A DNA stretch of 64,000 nucleotides from Vibrio rhodolitus (lineage in GTDB: Bacteria > Pseudomonadota > Gammaproteobacteria > Enterobacterales > Vibrionaceae). Shown here one piece after another: positions 27,097-35,183 of the stretch. How positions within the stretch are numbered: the first letter of the stretch is position 1; each line of letters begins with the position of its first letter. Below the pieces are notes generated by a model. The model saw only the letters and a program-made list of their open reading frames with translations, did no database searches and was not told the DNA's origin. The stretch is from contig NZ_QLYZ01000006.1 in assembly GCF_003350325.1 (NCBI RefSeq), forward strand, positions 124,001 to 188,000, given 5' to 3'. The position numbers were made by a program, and so were the translations under genes.

Positions 27097-27257
27097 GAAT
27101 TAGAGTTTCGCAGGTCTTTCCCCGAGCGCCTTTCATAAAATCGCCACTTTGCTTGGCGATTTTTTCTTCTTTCTGCACCAGAACGTGAATCTGCTTGGTA
27201 AACACCATCGATCAGAGTGGTATCGCTGATGACTTTTATCTTGGTTTTTTCACCCAT
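27072..27257 (-). CDS. Small basic protein of unknown function
   Basis: This 61-residue protein starts at the ATG at 27257, which has AAGGAG seven bases upstream; a longer frame to 27302 lacks such a site. The sequence has a neutral N-terminus (MGEKTKIKVISDTTLIDGVY) and a strongly basic middle with two Arg-rich repeats (RSGAERRKNRQ and RRSGKDLRN). It has no signal peptide or membrane segment. The RRSG-x-(D/E)RR pattern occurs in small bacterial proteins of unknown role. The good Shine-Dalgarno and codon use make it likely real. Confidence 0.65.
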   Translation of the reverse strand: MGEKTKIKVISDTTLIDGVYQADSRSGAERRKNRQAKWRFYERRSGKDLRNSNSKTIDEEI

Positions 27258-27366
27258 AGACCAACTCCTTAGTTTTGATTTCAGTATGGATGAAATACTC
27301 ACCTATTGCCAAGGAGTTAAAATACATGCTTTTAGATAAGTGATCGTATTAAGTCGGTACTTTCCG

Positions 27367-28200
27367 TCATTGGGCTATAACAACAGGGTGCCCTTTGTCG
27401 GGATGAGGAATGATTGAAACTTTGTGTTGGTAAACCCGCTCAATAATATCGGCTTTCAGCGCCTCTTTAGGGCAGGCATCTACCACGATGTGTCCCTGGT
27501 TTAAGATAAGGATTCGGTCGGTGTATTGCGCCGCTAAGTTGAGGTCATGAAGCACCGCGACAACGGATGCTCCTTGGCGTGCGAGCGCTTGTCCAAGAGC
27601 TAAAGTGGAGTGCTGGTGGTGCAGGTCGAGTGCTGACGTTGGTTCGTCAAGCAATAGGATGCGGTTATTGTTACTCTGCTCAAGTTGAGTTAATACCCGA
27701 GCGAGATGTACTCGTTGTCTTTCACCGCCCGACAGAGTGGGGTAATAGCGAGTAGCTAAGTGCTTCACGTCACATGACTCCATATTGCGTTCAACGATAT
27801 TAGCAAGTTGCAGTTGAGTCATGCTTAGCCCAATCCCTCCGAGTTCAACGACTTCTTGTGCGGTGAAATTAAAAGAGAGAGAACTGCTTTGAGGTAGTAC
27901 ACCGAGATGTCGAGAGAGCATTGCGGGCTCCCATAATTGGCGCTCCTTGCCATAAACTTTTACCTTACCTTGGTAGTTAACCTCGTCCGTCATAGCTTTG
28001 AGCAAGGTACTTTTTCCTGTGCCATTGGGGCCAAGTAAAGCGGTAAATTGACCGCGCTGTAGCGTGAAATTTGCATTTTCGATGATGCTTTTATGCCCAA
28101 GTTTCACCGATAAGTTACTTACATCAATAAGGTTATTATCGGTAAAGTTGCAAATAGCCGTTGCAGTATTGTGTTTGTGCTTAGTAAGGAGAGACAACAT
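27367..28200 (-). CDS. hutD: Haem ABC transporter ATP-binding protein (HutD/HmuV)
   Basis: This 277-residue ABC ATPase powers haem transport across the inner membrane. It shows Walker A GPNGTGKST, the signature LSGGERQRVHLARVL, Walker B RILLLDEPTSALD and the switch His in VAVLHDLN. The ATG at 28200 overlaps the hutC stop codon by one base, giving translational coupling; a frame to 28233 also exists but would overlap hutC by 34 bases. It is the third gene of hutBCD. Confidence 0.93.
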   Translation of the reverse strand: MLSLLTKHKHNTATAICNFTDNNLIDVSNLSVKLGHKSIIENANFTLQRGQFTALLGPNGTGKSTLLKAMTDEVNYQGKVKVYGKERQLWEPAMLSRHLGVLPQSSSLSFNFTAQEVVELGGIGLSMTQLQLANIVERNMESCDVKHLATRYYPTLSGGERQRVHLARVLTQLEQSNNNRILLLDEPTSALDLHHQHSTLALGQALARQGASVVAVLHDLNLAAQYTDRILILNQGHIVVDACPKEALKADIIERVYQHKVSIIPHPDKGHPVVIAQ

Positions 28201-29240
28201 TACACACGCCCTCTTTGTTTGATTAATAACCACAGGAAGAAAGGTGTGCCAATCAGAGCAGTAACGATCCCAACAGGCATATCGAGCGGGGCAACGATAG
28301 TTCTAGCAAGCATATCAGCAACAAGCAATAGCAACGCACCAAGCAGCATACTAACCGGAAGTAGAGACTTGTAGTTTGGACCTATCATCATTCGAGCTAA
28401 ATGCGGAACAATCAACCCAACAAACCCAATGATCCCCGCTAATGCTACCGTGATGCCCACGCCTGCAGCGGTCAAAACAATCAAGCGACGTTTTACGTTT
28501 TGCACGTTGATACCCATATGTCGAGCTTCTGCTTCGCCAAGTAACATCGCATTCAGTTTGTCGGCATCATGCAGATAGGTAACGAACAAAATCGCTAAAG
28601 TCGCAAAGGCTAAATAGAGCGTCTGAATATTAGCTCCAGCCAGAGAACCCATTGTCCATAATGAAAGATCGCGTAGTGCTTGGTCGTCAGCAAAATAATT
28701 CAACAAGCCTAATCCAGCATTGGCAGCTGCGGAGATTGCGATACCGGCAAGCAACATCATAGTGACAGAGGTGCCCGTTTGGTCTGTCCCTAACCGATAA
28801 ACAATGAAGGTGACCAAGACCCCGCCCAAACAAGCAAAAAGTGGCACCGTCCCCATGAGCATCAGCAGCGGATAGGTTGCCGCAAGCCCGCCAAACAGCA
28901 CAATTGCAACTGCAGCGCCAAGTGATGCGCCAGATGAGACGCCAATAATTCCTGGATCAGCGAGTGGATTGCGGAAAAGCCCTTGTAGAACTGCACCTGC
29001 CAAAGCCAGTATTCCGCCAATCGCAATCGCGAGTAAGGTACGAGGGATTCGCACTTGTTGAACGATCATGGTTATGTGACCCGGCAGCTCACCACTGTCA
29101 TATGGGATAAGGGACTTAATACTGTCTACTAAGCTAATGTCCATTGGTCCGACAGTGATTGAGGTGACCGTCGCCAGATATAGGGCAATCGCTGAAATAA
29201 TACAGAGCGTTTTCGCTGGCAGCATTCTGGAGATGTTCAT
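28200..29240 (-). CDS. hutC: Haem ABC transporter permease (HutC/HmuU)
   Basis: This 346-residue FecCD-family permease has nine or ten membrane segments. Family phrases include RIPRTLLAIAIGGILALAG, FRNPLADPGIIGVSSGASLGA and GFVGLIVPHLARMMIGPN, the last being the coupling region that contacts the ATPase. It starts 13 bases after hutB and is coupled to hutD. It imports haem delivered by HutB. Confidence 0.94.
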   Translation of the reverse strand: MNISRMLPAKTLCIISAIALYLATVTSITVGPMDISLVDSIKSLIPYDSGELPGHITMIVQQVRIPRTLLAIAIGGILALAGAVLQGLFRNPLADPGIIGVSSGASLGAAVAIVLFGGLAATYPLLMLMGTVPLFACLGGVLVTFIVYRLGTDQTGTSVTMMLLAGIAISAAANAGLGLLNYFADDQALRDLSLWTMGSLAGANIQTLYLAFATLAILFVTYLHDADKLNAMLLGEAEARHMGINVQNVKRRLIVLTAAGVGITVALAGIIGFVGLIVPHLARMMIGPNYKSLLPVSMLLGALLLLVADMLARTIVAPLDMPVGIVTALIGTPFFLWLLIKQRGRV

Positions 29241-29253
29241 AGTGACTGGCTGG

Positions 29254-30108
29254 CTATAACTTCGCTTGGGTAAAGTTTTGATAAAGTTTGTCGGCTAGTG
29301 TCAGGCTTTCTATACCAAGTCCACCAATTATGGCGCTGCCGTTGACTGGAATTATGCGATCATTCACAGCCGCAGGTGTGGCGATGAGAAGCGGGTACTC
29401 TTTAATAATGCCTTGTTTACCGCCGAGCTTGTTCCAATCTCGATGCGTGACCAATAGGTACTCTGGCTGCATATTAACAATCGCTTCTTGAGAGAGAGGT
29501 TTGTACGAACTCATTTCCTTGTTGGCAGGGTTTTCGCCTCCAGCAAGTTTGATAATCACGTCAATGGTGGTTTGCTCACCAGCGACAGTTGCTGGTCGAC
29601 CTTTACTTAACATAGCAAATACCACCTTGGGAGAGTGGCTAATGTTGCGAGCCTGCATGTGCTCAAGCTTTTCTTTCAGGTTACGTTTTAGCTCGTTAGC
29701 GTTATCTTGCGTTGCAGTGATAGCGGCAATGGTATCAATACGTGCAAACAAATCTGGCAAAGTGTCGCCGGAAGGAACGGACTGGACCGTGACGCCACCA
29801 CTTTTAAGCAGTGCTAAAGTGGTGTCAGGTCCCATTTCATGCGAGCCAATGAGATGCGTGGGGTTGAGCGCCATTAACCCTTCAGGTGAGAGCTGGCGGT
29901 GATAACCAATTAAAGGTAATTGCTGTTCGGTGTTGAAATGCTTGCTGGTGACATCCAGTGCGACCAACTGATCTTTCGCTCCCAAAGCAACAAGTAGCTC
30001 GGTGATGCTAGATCCTGCGCTAATTATACGATTCTTGGGTTGATGTTCTTGAGCGAATGCAGTGTTTGCGCCCATCATAAGCCACAAGAGGAAGATTGTT
30101 TTCTTCAT
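29254..30108 (-). CDS. hutB: Periplasmic haem-binding protein (HutB/HmuT)
   Basis: This 284-residue protein of the helical-backbone metal-receptor class has a signal peptide (cleavage after AFA near residue 19). RIISAGSSITELLVALGAKDQLVALDVTS is the typical beginning of the mature fold, followed by PLIGYHRQLSPEG, where a haem-ligating Tyr/His is expected. It hands haem to HutCD. The gene is divergent from hutX, with a long Fur-type palindrome between them. Confidence 0.93.
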   Translation of the reverse strand: MKKTIFLLWLMMGANTAFAQEHQPKNRIISAGSSITELLVALGAKDQLVALDVTSKHFNTEQQLPLIGYHRQLSPEGLMALNPTHLIGSHEMGPDTTLALLKSGGVTVQSVPSGDTLPDLFARIDTIAAITATQDNANELKRNLKEKLEHMQARNISHSPKVVFAMLSKGRPATVAGEQTTIDVIIKLAGGENPANKEMSSYKPLSQEAIVNMQPEYLLVTHRDWNKLGGKQGIIKEYPLLIATPAAVNDRIIPVNGSAIIGGLGIESLTLADKLYQNFTQAKL

Positions 30109-30234
30109 AGGTATTGTTCCATATACATAGTCACTGCTCTCTTATGCTGTAGAGAGTGTCAATTGCGAAAATTGCAGGCAAAAGTTTGATGATTGGTGTA
30201 GTTTGCTAGCGATTTATTGATGCCAAATTCCCAA

Positions 30235-30269
30235 TAATGCAAATGATACCAAATATCATTTGCATTATC
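30235..30269. promoter_or_regulatory. Fur-box palindrome between hutB and hutX
   Basis: A perfect 15-bp inverted repeat (ATAATGCAAATGATA at 30235-30249 and TATCATTTGCATTAT at 30255-30269) has a 5-base spacer. Its centre, 30243-30261, closely fits the Vibrio Fur consensus AATGA-N-A...T-N-TCATT. It sits between divergent haem genes, so iron-replete Fur should silence both directions. The rest of the 372-base region shows only AT-rich promoter-like DNA. Confidence 0.85.
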
Positions 30270-30480
30270 ATATCTTTTGTATAACATCTTTTCCACAATT
30301 ACTATTTACAGATATGTAAATTTAACTATCGAACTTAAAGAGCAAATTTTAGCGCGAGGGCCTCCCATTGGTGTAAAGCGGTCTGTTATGGGAGAGGTCT
30401 GCTAAATTTAAATCACGGGATGTTGTTTCGTGTTTCACGAAATCGATAAGTTTGAATATGGAAAATATACAGGAGAAAGT

Positions 30481-31002
30481 ATGTATAGCACTTGCTCTGA
30501 AGAAGCGGTCAAAACTCAAGTCAGTGTTGCTTTGGAACACGATGATTCAGTGCCAATTTCAGAAATGTCCAAGCAACTTGGTTTGAGTGAAGGTGCGATT
30601 ACCTTTGCACTACCAGAGGTGATGTTGACCCAAGTAGAGGGTAAGCATGCGCAAGCTATCTTGGAGCGACTTCCCGAGTGGGGTGATGTCACTACCATCA
30701 TCCATTCATGTGGTTCTATTTTTGAATTCAAGGCGCCTTTCCCTAGTGGAAAAACTGCCCATGGTTACTACAACCTGATGGGCAAAGAGGGGCAGTTACA
30801 TGGTCATCTCGCATTAGACTTAGTTATGCATATCGGTTTTGTTAGTAAACCATTTCGAGGAAAAGAGAGCCACTACATCGGCTTTTTCACCCAGCAGGGC
30901 GACTGCATGTTCAAAATCTATTTAGGGCGTGATAAGCAGCGCCAACTAATTTCTACACAAGTTGCAGCGTTTAAGGCATTGAAAGAGGAATTTTCAAAAT
31001 GA
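30481..31002 (+). CDS. hutX: Haem utilisation cytosolic carrier HutX
   Basis: This 173-residue protein of the HutX/HugX family binds haem in the cytoplasm and passes it to HutZ. Recognisable phrases are ERLPEWGDVTTIIHSCGSIFE, FPSGKTAHGYYNL and FRGKESHYIGFFTQQGDCMFKIYLGRD. I chose ATG 30481 because AGGAG lies five bases upstream; a frame start at 30430 lacks a site. It overlaps hutZ by four bases (ATGA). Confidence 0.93.
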   Translation: MYSTCSEEAVKTQVSVALEHDDSVPISEMSKQLGLSEGAITFALPEVMLTQVEGKHAQAILERLPEWGDVTTIIHSCGSIFEFKAPFPSGKTAHGYYNLMGKEGQLHGHLALDLVMHIGFVSKPFRGKESHYIGFFTQQGDCMFKIYLGRDKQRQLISTQVAAFKALKEEFSK

Positions 31003-31568
31003 GCATTGAAAGCCAATCTCCCCAAGTTGAACAGACTAACCATCAGGATGTCCGTCGAGAGCGTTTACAAAATCGTTTGGAGCCGGAAATCCAAGAGTTT
31101 CGAGACTCTCGGCAGACTCTCCAACTCGCAACAATTAGCGAAGAAGGGATCCCAAATGCGACTTATGCACCTTTCGCCTTTGATAAGCAGGGTTATTACA
31201 TCTTAGTCAGTGATATTGCGGCTCACGGGAAAAACCTCAAAACCAATCGCAACGTTTCAATCCTTATGATTGAAGATGAGGGCGAGAGTAAGCAGATTTA
31301 CGCACGTAAAAGACTCACTTTTGACACCAAAGCGCAACTCATCAGTAAGCAGAGTGATGATTGGATTAAAGGTGTTGCTGCTCTACGTCATCGCTTTGGT
31401 GACATCATCGACAACTTGAGCCAGCTTGGTGACTTTAATTTATATCGACTGGTGCCAGAGTCTGGTCGCTATGTAAAAGGATTTGGTCAAGCCTTTGAAG
31501 TATCGGGCAATGATCTGTTGGATTTCGTTCATCTAACTGAGGGGCATATTCAACCGACGAACAAGTAG
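30999..31568 (+). CDS. hutZ: Haem-degrading/utilisation protein HutZ
   Basis: This 189-residue pyridoxamine-oxidase-fold protein is of the HutZ/HugZ family. It binds haem and opens it to release iron in the cytoplasm. The beta-barrel phrases TLQLATISEEGIPNATYAPFA and GYYILVSDIAAHGKNLKTN, followed by the basic/His part LRHRFGD, are typical of HutZ. It is translationally coupled to hutX. The hutW gene that often precedes hutX in Vibrio is not here. Confidence 0.93.
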   Translation: MSIESQSPQVEQTNHQDVRRERLQNRLEPEIQEFRDSRQTLQLATISEEGIPNATYAPFAFDKQGYYILVSDIAAHGKNLKTNRNVSILMIEDEGESKQIYARKRLTFDTKAQLISKQSDDWIKGVAALRHRFGDIIDNLSQLGDFNLYRLVPESGRYVKGFGQAFEVSGNDLLDFVHLTEGHIQPTNK

Positions 31569-31594
31569 TGTTGCGAGCAATGGAAGCCTAATCA

Positions 31595-31629
31595 GACCTG
31601 AAAAAATACAAATATCACTAAGTCAGGTC
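31595..31629 (+). promoter_or_regulatory. Inverted repeat upstream of the haem receptor gene
   Basis: GACCTGA and TCAGGTC form a perfect 7-bp stem around a 21-base AT-rich loop in the gap between hutZ and the receptor gene. It may moderate read-through into the receptor gene; it does not match a Fur box. Confidence 0.4.
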
Positions 31630-31653
31630 GTCCCCCTTCAAATGGAAAATAAC

Positions 31654-33780
31654 ATGTTAAAGCAAACACCTTTAGCCTTAGCTGTTGCTGGGCTTTTTTC
31701 TGCGCCAATTTATGCAGAGAATTCATTATCACAAGAGACGGTTGTTGTTACAGCGACAAGAACCAATACTCAAATTTTTGATACTGCAGCGTCAGTTAAA
31801 GTTATTGATGATGATGCGATTGAAAAAGAAATGGTGACTGGCTTAGACGACCTATTTAGATACACGCCAGGTGTATCGGTCAAAAGTAATGCCCGCCAAG
31901 GTATTCAATCGATTAACATCCGTGGTATCGAAGGTAACCGAATCAAAGTGTTGGTCGATGGAGTAGCGCAGGGAAACCAATTTGATTCTGGTGGCACCTT
32001 TGTTAATTCCTCACGTGTAGAAGTTGATACAGACTTACTTAAAACGGTTGAAATCGTCAAAGGCGCGTCATCATCTCTGCAAGGGTCGGATGCGATAGGT
32101 GGTATCGTCGCATTTGAAACCAAAGATCCGCGGGACTTTTTAGCGGGTAAAGATATTGGTGGTCATGCTAAGTTTAACTACTCATCAAAAGACAATACCT
32201 TCACAGAATCTGTTGCGCTGGCTAATCGTTTTGGTGATTTAGAAACTTTGATTGCATACACTCGTCATGATGGTGAGCAACTCGAGAATTTTGGTAGTGC
32301 TTTACCTTTGAACAGTAAAGCGAACGATTTACTGACCAAGTTACAGTATCAGCTCAACGATGCTCATCGCTTGGAGTTTAATGGTCAGTATCTGCTACGT
32401 AACTCAGCAGGCGAACAAGAGTATGAAAACTATTCTGATGCGAGTTCTGATGATGAGACGGAACAATATCAGTTGGCGCTTAAACATATTTGGAGTGCAG
32501 ATCTTGCGTTGTTTGATGAACTGGAGTGGCAATTGGCTTATTTTGACAAGCAAGAAAACGCCAATACGTACCGCACAGTTAACCCCAATGTGCCGTTTTT
32601 AAACCCATCTCCGATAGCGATCGCTCAAACTAAAAATTATCTCTACAGTGACAAAGGCGTTCAGTTTGATGCCCAATTAGAGAAATCACTCACTCAAGGT
32701 AGCCTTGAACACTTCTTTGTCTATGGTGTTTCATTCCAAGATAAAGACATTAAAAACGTCAACGATCAATACAGCGATCCGGGTGGTGCGGAACAGTTTT
32801 TCTACATGCCAAGCGCGAGTGAAAGCCGTTATGGGCTGTTTGTGCAAGATCAGCTGACCTTTGGTAACTGGATTATTACCCCGGGGATTCGTTATGACGC
32901 ATTTGAGACAAACCCTGGTGATGCAAGCGCCAACCCAAGTGGCAATGCGCAAAGTGACTACGTTAAATTCTCTGACTCAGCGCTTACAGGACGTTTAGCC
33001 ACAGTTTACAAGCTGAATGAACAACACCGTCTATTTGCACAAGTGAGCCAAGGCTTTCGCGCCCCTGAATTTAAAGAGCTCTATTACTCATTTGGTAACC
33101 CAAGCCATCGATATATTAATACGCCTAACCCAGATCTAAAGTCGGAAGAGAGTGTTTCTTATGAGCTTGGGTGGAGACATGAGAGTGGCAACTCGAGTAG
33201 TGAGTTTGCCCTGTTCTACAATAGCTATGACAACTTTATTACCCAGCGTGTTGTCTCTTCTTCACCGCTAACTGAGTATCAGTATGTCAATCTCGATCGT
33301 GCTTATATCAAAGGGGTTGAACTGTCTAATTTAATGTCTTGGGATGGTTTTATGCCAGTGAGTGGGTTTAGCTCACGAGTCGCATTTGCCTACGCTGAAG
33401 GTGAGGATGGTGATGGTAAACCGATCAATGAGATTAGCCCTTGGAATGCGGTTGTTGGTTTGAACTACGATGCTCAAAACTGGGGTACATCGTTGAACGT
33501 AAGCTACACCGCAGAGAAAAGAAGAAGCGATATTAATTTAGATATATTAAAAGAAGCGGATTCTCGAGCGGGAGAAATTCAACCCATTGCGAGCGCAACA
33601 GTGGTTGATTTAACGGCATACTACAGACCGACCAAGGACATCACGTTACGTGCTGGAGTCTTTAACCTAACCGACGAAGAGTACTACAACTGGAATGATG
33701 TCAGCGGTCTTGATGAAGAAGATAAAGATCTGACGCAAGCGGGTCGAAACTGGGCTGTGACCGTCAAATATGACTTTTAA
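31654..33780 (+). CDS. TonB-dependent outer-membrane haem receptor (HutA/HutR/HuvA family)
   Basis: This 708-residue receptor has a signal peptide ending in APIYA, a TonB box-like ETVVVTATR, an N-terminal plug (TGLDDLFRYTPGVSV, INIRGIEGNRIKVLVDG) and a 22-strand beta-barrel ending in VTVKYDF with the terminal Phe needed for outer-membrane assembly. The FRAPEFKELY and NPDL boxes with an intervening His (NPSHRYIN) are the signature of haem/haemoglobin receptors. I prefer ATG 31654 (GGAAA just upstream) over ATG 31642. It is cotranscribed with hutXZ. TonB-ExbBD is not encoded in the window. Confidence 0.93.
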   Translation: MLKQTPLALAVAGLFSAPIYAENSLSQETVVVTATRTNTQIFDTAASVKVIDDDAIEKEMVTGLDDLFRYTPGVSVKSNARQGIQSINIRGIEGNRIKVLVDGVAQGNQFDSGGTFVNSSRVEVDTDLLKTVEIVKGASSSLQGSDAIGGIVAFETKDPRDFLAGKDIGGHAKFNYSSKDNTFTESVALANRFGDLETLIAYTRHDGEQLENFGSALPLNSKANDLLTKLQYQLNDAHRLEFNGQYLLRNSAGEQEYENYSDASSDDETEQYQLALKHIWSADLALFDELEWQLAYFDKQENANTYRTVNPNVPFLNPSPIAIAQTKNYLYSDKGVQFDAQLEKSLTQGSLEHFFVYGVSFQDKDIKNVNDQYSDPGGAEQFFYMPSASESRYGLFVQDQLTFGNWIITPGIRYDAFETNPGDASANPSGNAQSDYVKFSDSALTGRLATVYKLNEQHRLFAQVSQGFRAPEFKELYYSFGNPSHRYINTPNPDLKSEESVSYELGWRHESGNSSSEFALFYNSYDNFITQRVVSSSPLTEYQYVNLDRAYIKGVELSNLMSWDGFMPVSGFSSRVAFAYAEGEDGDGKPINEISPWNAVVGLNYDAQNWGTSLNVSYTAEKRRSDINLDILKEADSRAGEIQPIASATVVDLTAYYRPTKDITLRAGVFNLTDEEYYNWNDVSGLDEEDKDLTQAGRNWAVTVKYDF

Positions 33781-33805
33781 ATAAAGGTATTTGTTTGAGT
33801 TACCG

Positions 33806-33830
33806 AAGGGCACGCACAGTGCCCTTTTTT
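33806..33830. terminator. Terminator between the haem receptor and dctD
   Basis: AAGGGCAC and GTGCCCTT form an 8-bp stem, followed by TTTT after the stem on the plus strand. It separates convergent genes. Confidence 0.88.
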
Positions 33831-33839
33831 CGTTATTTA

Positions 33840-35183
33840 TTACTCTTTAAAATCACGTTTATCGAGCTCATATTTTTGCATCTTGTCGTACAGCGTTTTT
33901 CTCGCCACTTGCAACTGCTGCATGGTTTCATTGATGCGTCCTTCATTGGATGACAGTGCCTGTTCAATCACCATCTTTTCAAACTCAGCCACTTGTTCAG
34001 CCAAAGGCGTTGCACTTTGTTGCTCATCTTGATGCTGGGCGAGTTCACCCAGCTTGCCTAGCAAAACAAATCGCTCGGCGCAGTTGCGTAGCTCGCGCAC
34101 ATTACCCGGCCAGTCATGGCTGACCAAAGTTTGCAAATCTGCTTGCGGAATCGATGCGGCGTCTTTGCCATAGCGCGCTGCAGCAACCAGTAAAAAGTGA
34201 TGGAAGAGGGCAGGGATGTCCTCTTTGCGTTGTCTCAGAGGGGGTAAATCGAGCGTGACCACATTCAAACGATAGTAAAGATCTTGGCGAAATTCGCCTT
34301 GTTCAGCGGCTTGTTTAAGGTCGACTTTAGTGGCGGCTACCACGCGAATATCCAGCGGAATAAGTTGGTTGGAACCGACGCGCTCAATCACTCGCTCTTG
34401 CAGTACACGCAGCAGACGAATTTGAGCCTGCATCGGCATTGACTCAATCTCGTCGAGAAACAAGGTGCCGCCTTCTGCGTGTTCAAACTTACCAATACGT
34501 TTACTATCAGCGCCGGTAAAGGCCCCCTTTTCGTGACCATACAACTCGCTTTCAATTAGGTTCTCTGGCACGGCGCCACAATTGATGGCAACAAAGTTAC
34601 TTTCTCGACGAGAGCTTTGCTCATGGATAGAGCGTGCAACCAGCTCTTTACCTGTACCTGTTTCGCCAAATAGCAAAATATCGGCGTTAGTGTCAGCAAC
34701 ATGGGAAATGGTTTCACGCAGCGACGAAATCGCATTATTTTGCCCGATGATGCGCGGACCAAGAGTTTGGCTGGCTTTGAGGCTGCGTTTCAACGCTTGG
34801 TTTTCAAGGGTTAAATTACGTTTATCGATGGCTCGGCGCGTGGTGTCGATCAGACGGTCAATGGCGAAAGGTTTTTCGATAAAATCATAGGCGCCATTGC
34901 GCAGCGCATTGACCGCCATTTCGATATCACCATGTCCGGTGATTAAAATAACCGGTATTTCCTCGTCTTGTCTTTGCACACTGGTTAACAGGTTTTCACC
35001 AGATAACCCCGGTAAGCAAATATCGCTGATCACGACTTTGGGCAGACCATCTTGCTTGATTGCCAGCAAGGCATCCTCGGCACTGGCAAAAAAACGTGCC
35101 GAAATTTCTTCTAACTCGAAGCTTTGCTCAATAGCAATGCGAATATCATTTTCATCATCAATAAAGAATACATCGACCATCAT
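33840..35183 (-). CDS. dctD: Sigma-54-dependent response regulator DctD
   Basis: This 447-residue NtrC-family activator has a receiver domain (phospho-Asp in VVISDICLPGLSG), an AAA+ ATPase domain with Walker A GETGTGKELVA, the sigma-54 contact loop GAFTGA, and a Fis-type helix-turn-helix near the C-terminus (INETMQQLQVARKTLYDKM). Phosphorylated DctD should activate the sigma-54 promoter in front of dctPQM. Its start overlaps the end of dctB by four bases. Between it and its target operon lies the haem cluster, which is transcribed independently. Confidence 0.95.
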   Translation of the reverse strand: MMVDVFFIDDENDIRIAIEQSFELEEISARFFASAEDALLAIKQDGLPKVVISDICLPGLSGENLLTSVQRQDEEIPVILITGHGDIEMAVNALRNGAYDFIEKPFAIDRLIDTTRRAIDKRNLTLENQALKRSLKASQTLGPRIIGQNNAISSLRETISHVADTNADILLFGETGTGKELVARSIHEQSSRRESNFVAINCGAVPENLIESELYGHEKGAFTGADSKRIGKFEHAEGGTLFLDEIESMPMQAQIRLLRVLQERVIERVGSNQLIPLDIRVVAATKVDLKQAAEQGEFRQDLYYRLNVVTLDLPPLRQRKEDIPALFHHFLLVAAARYGKDAASIPQADLQTLVSHDWPGNVRELRNCAERFVLLGKLGELAQHQDEQQSATPLAEQVAEFEKMVIEQALSSNEGRINETMQQLQVARKTLYDKMQKYELDKRDFKE

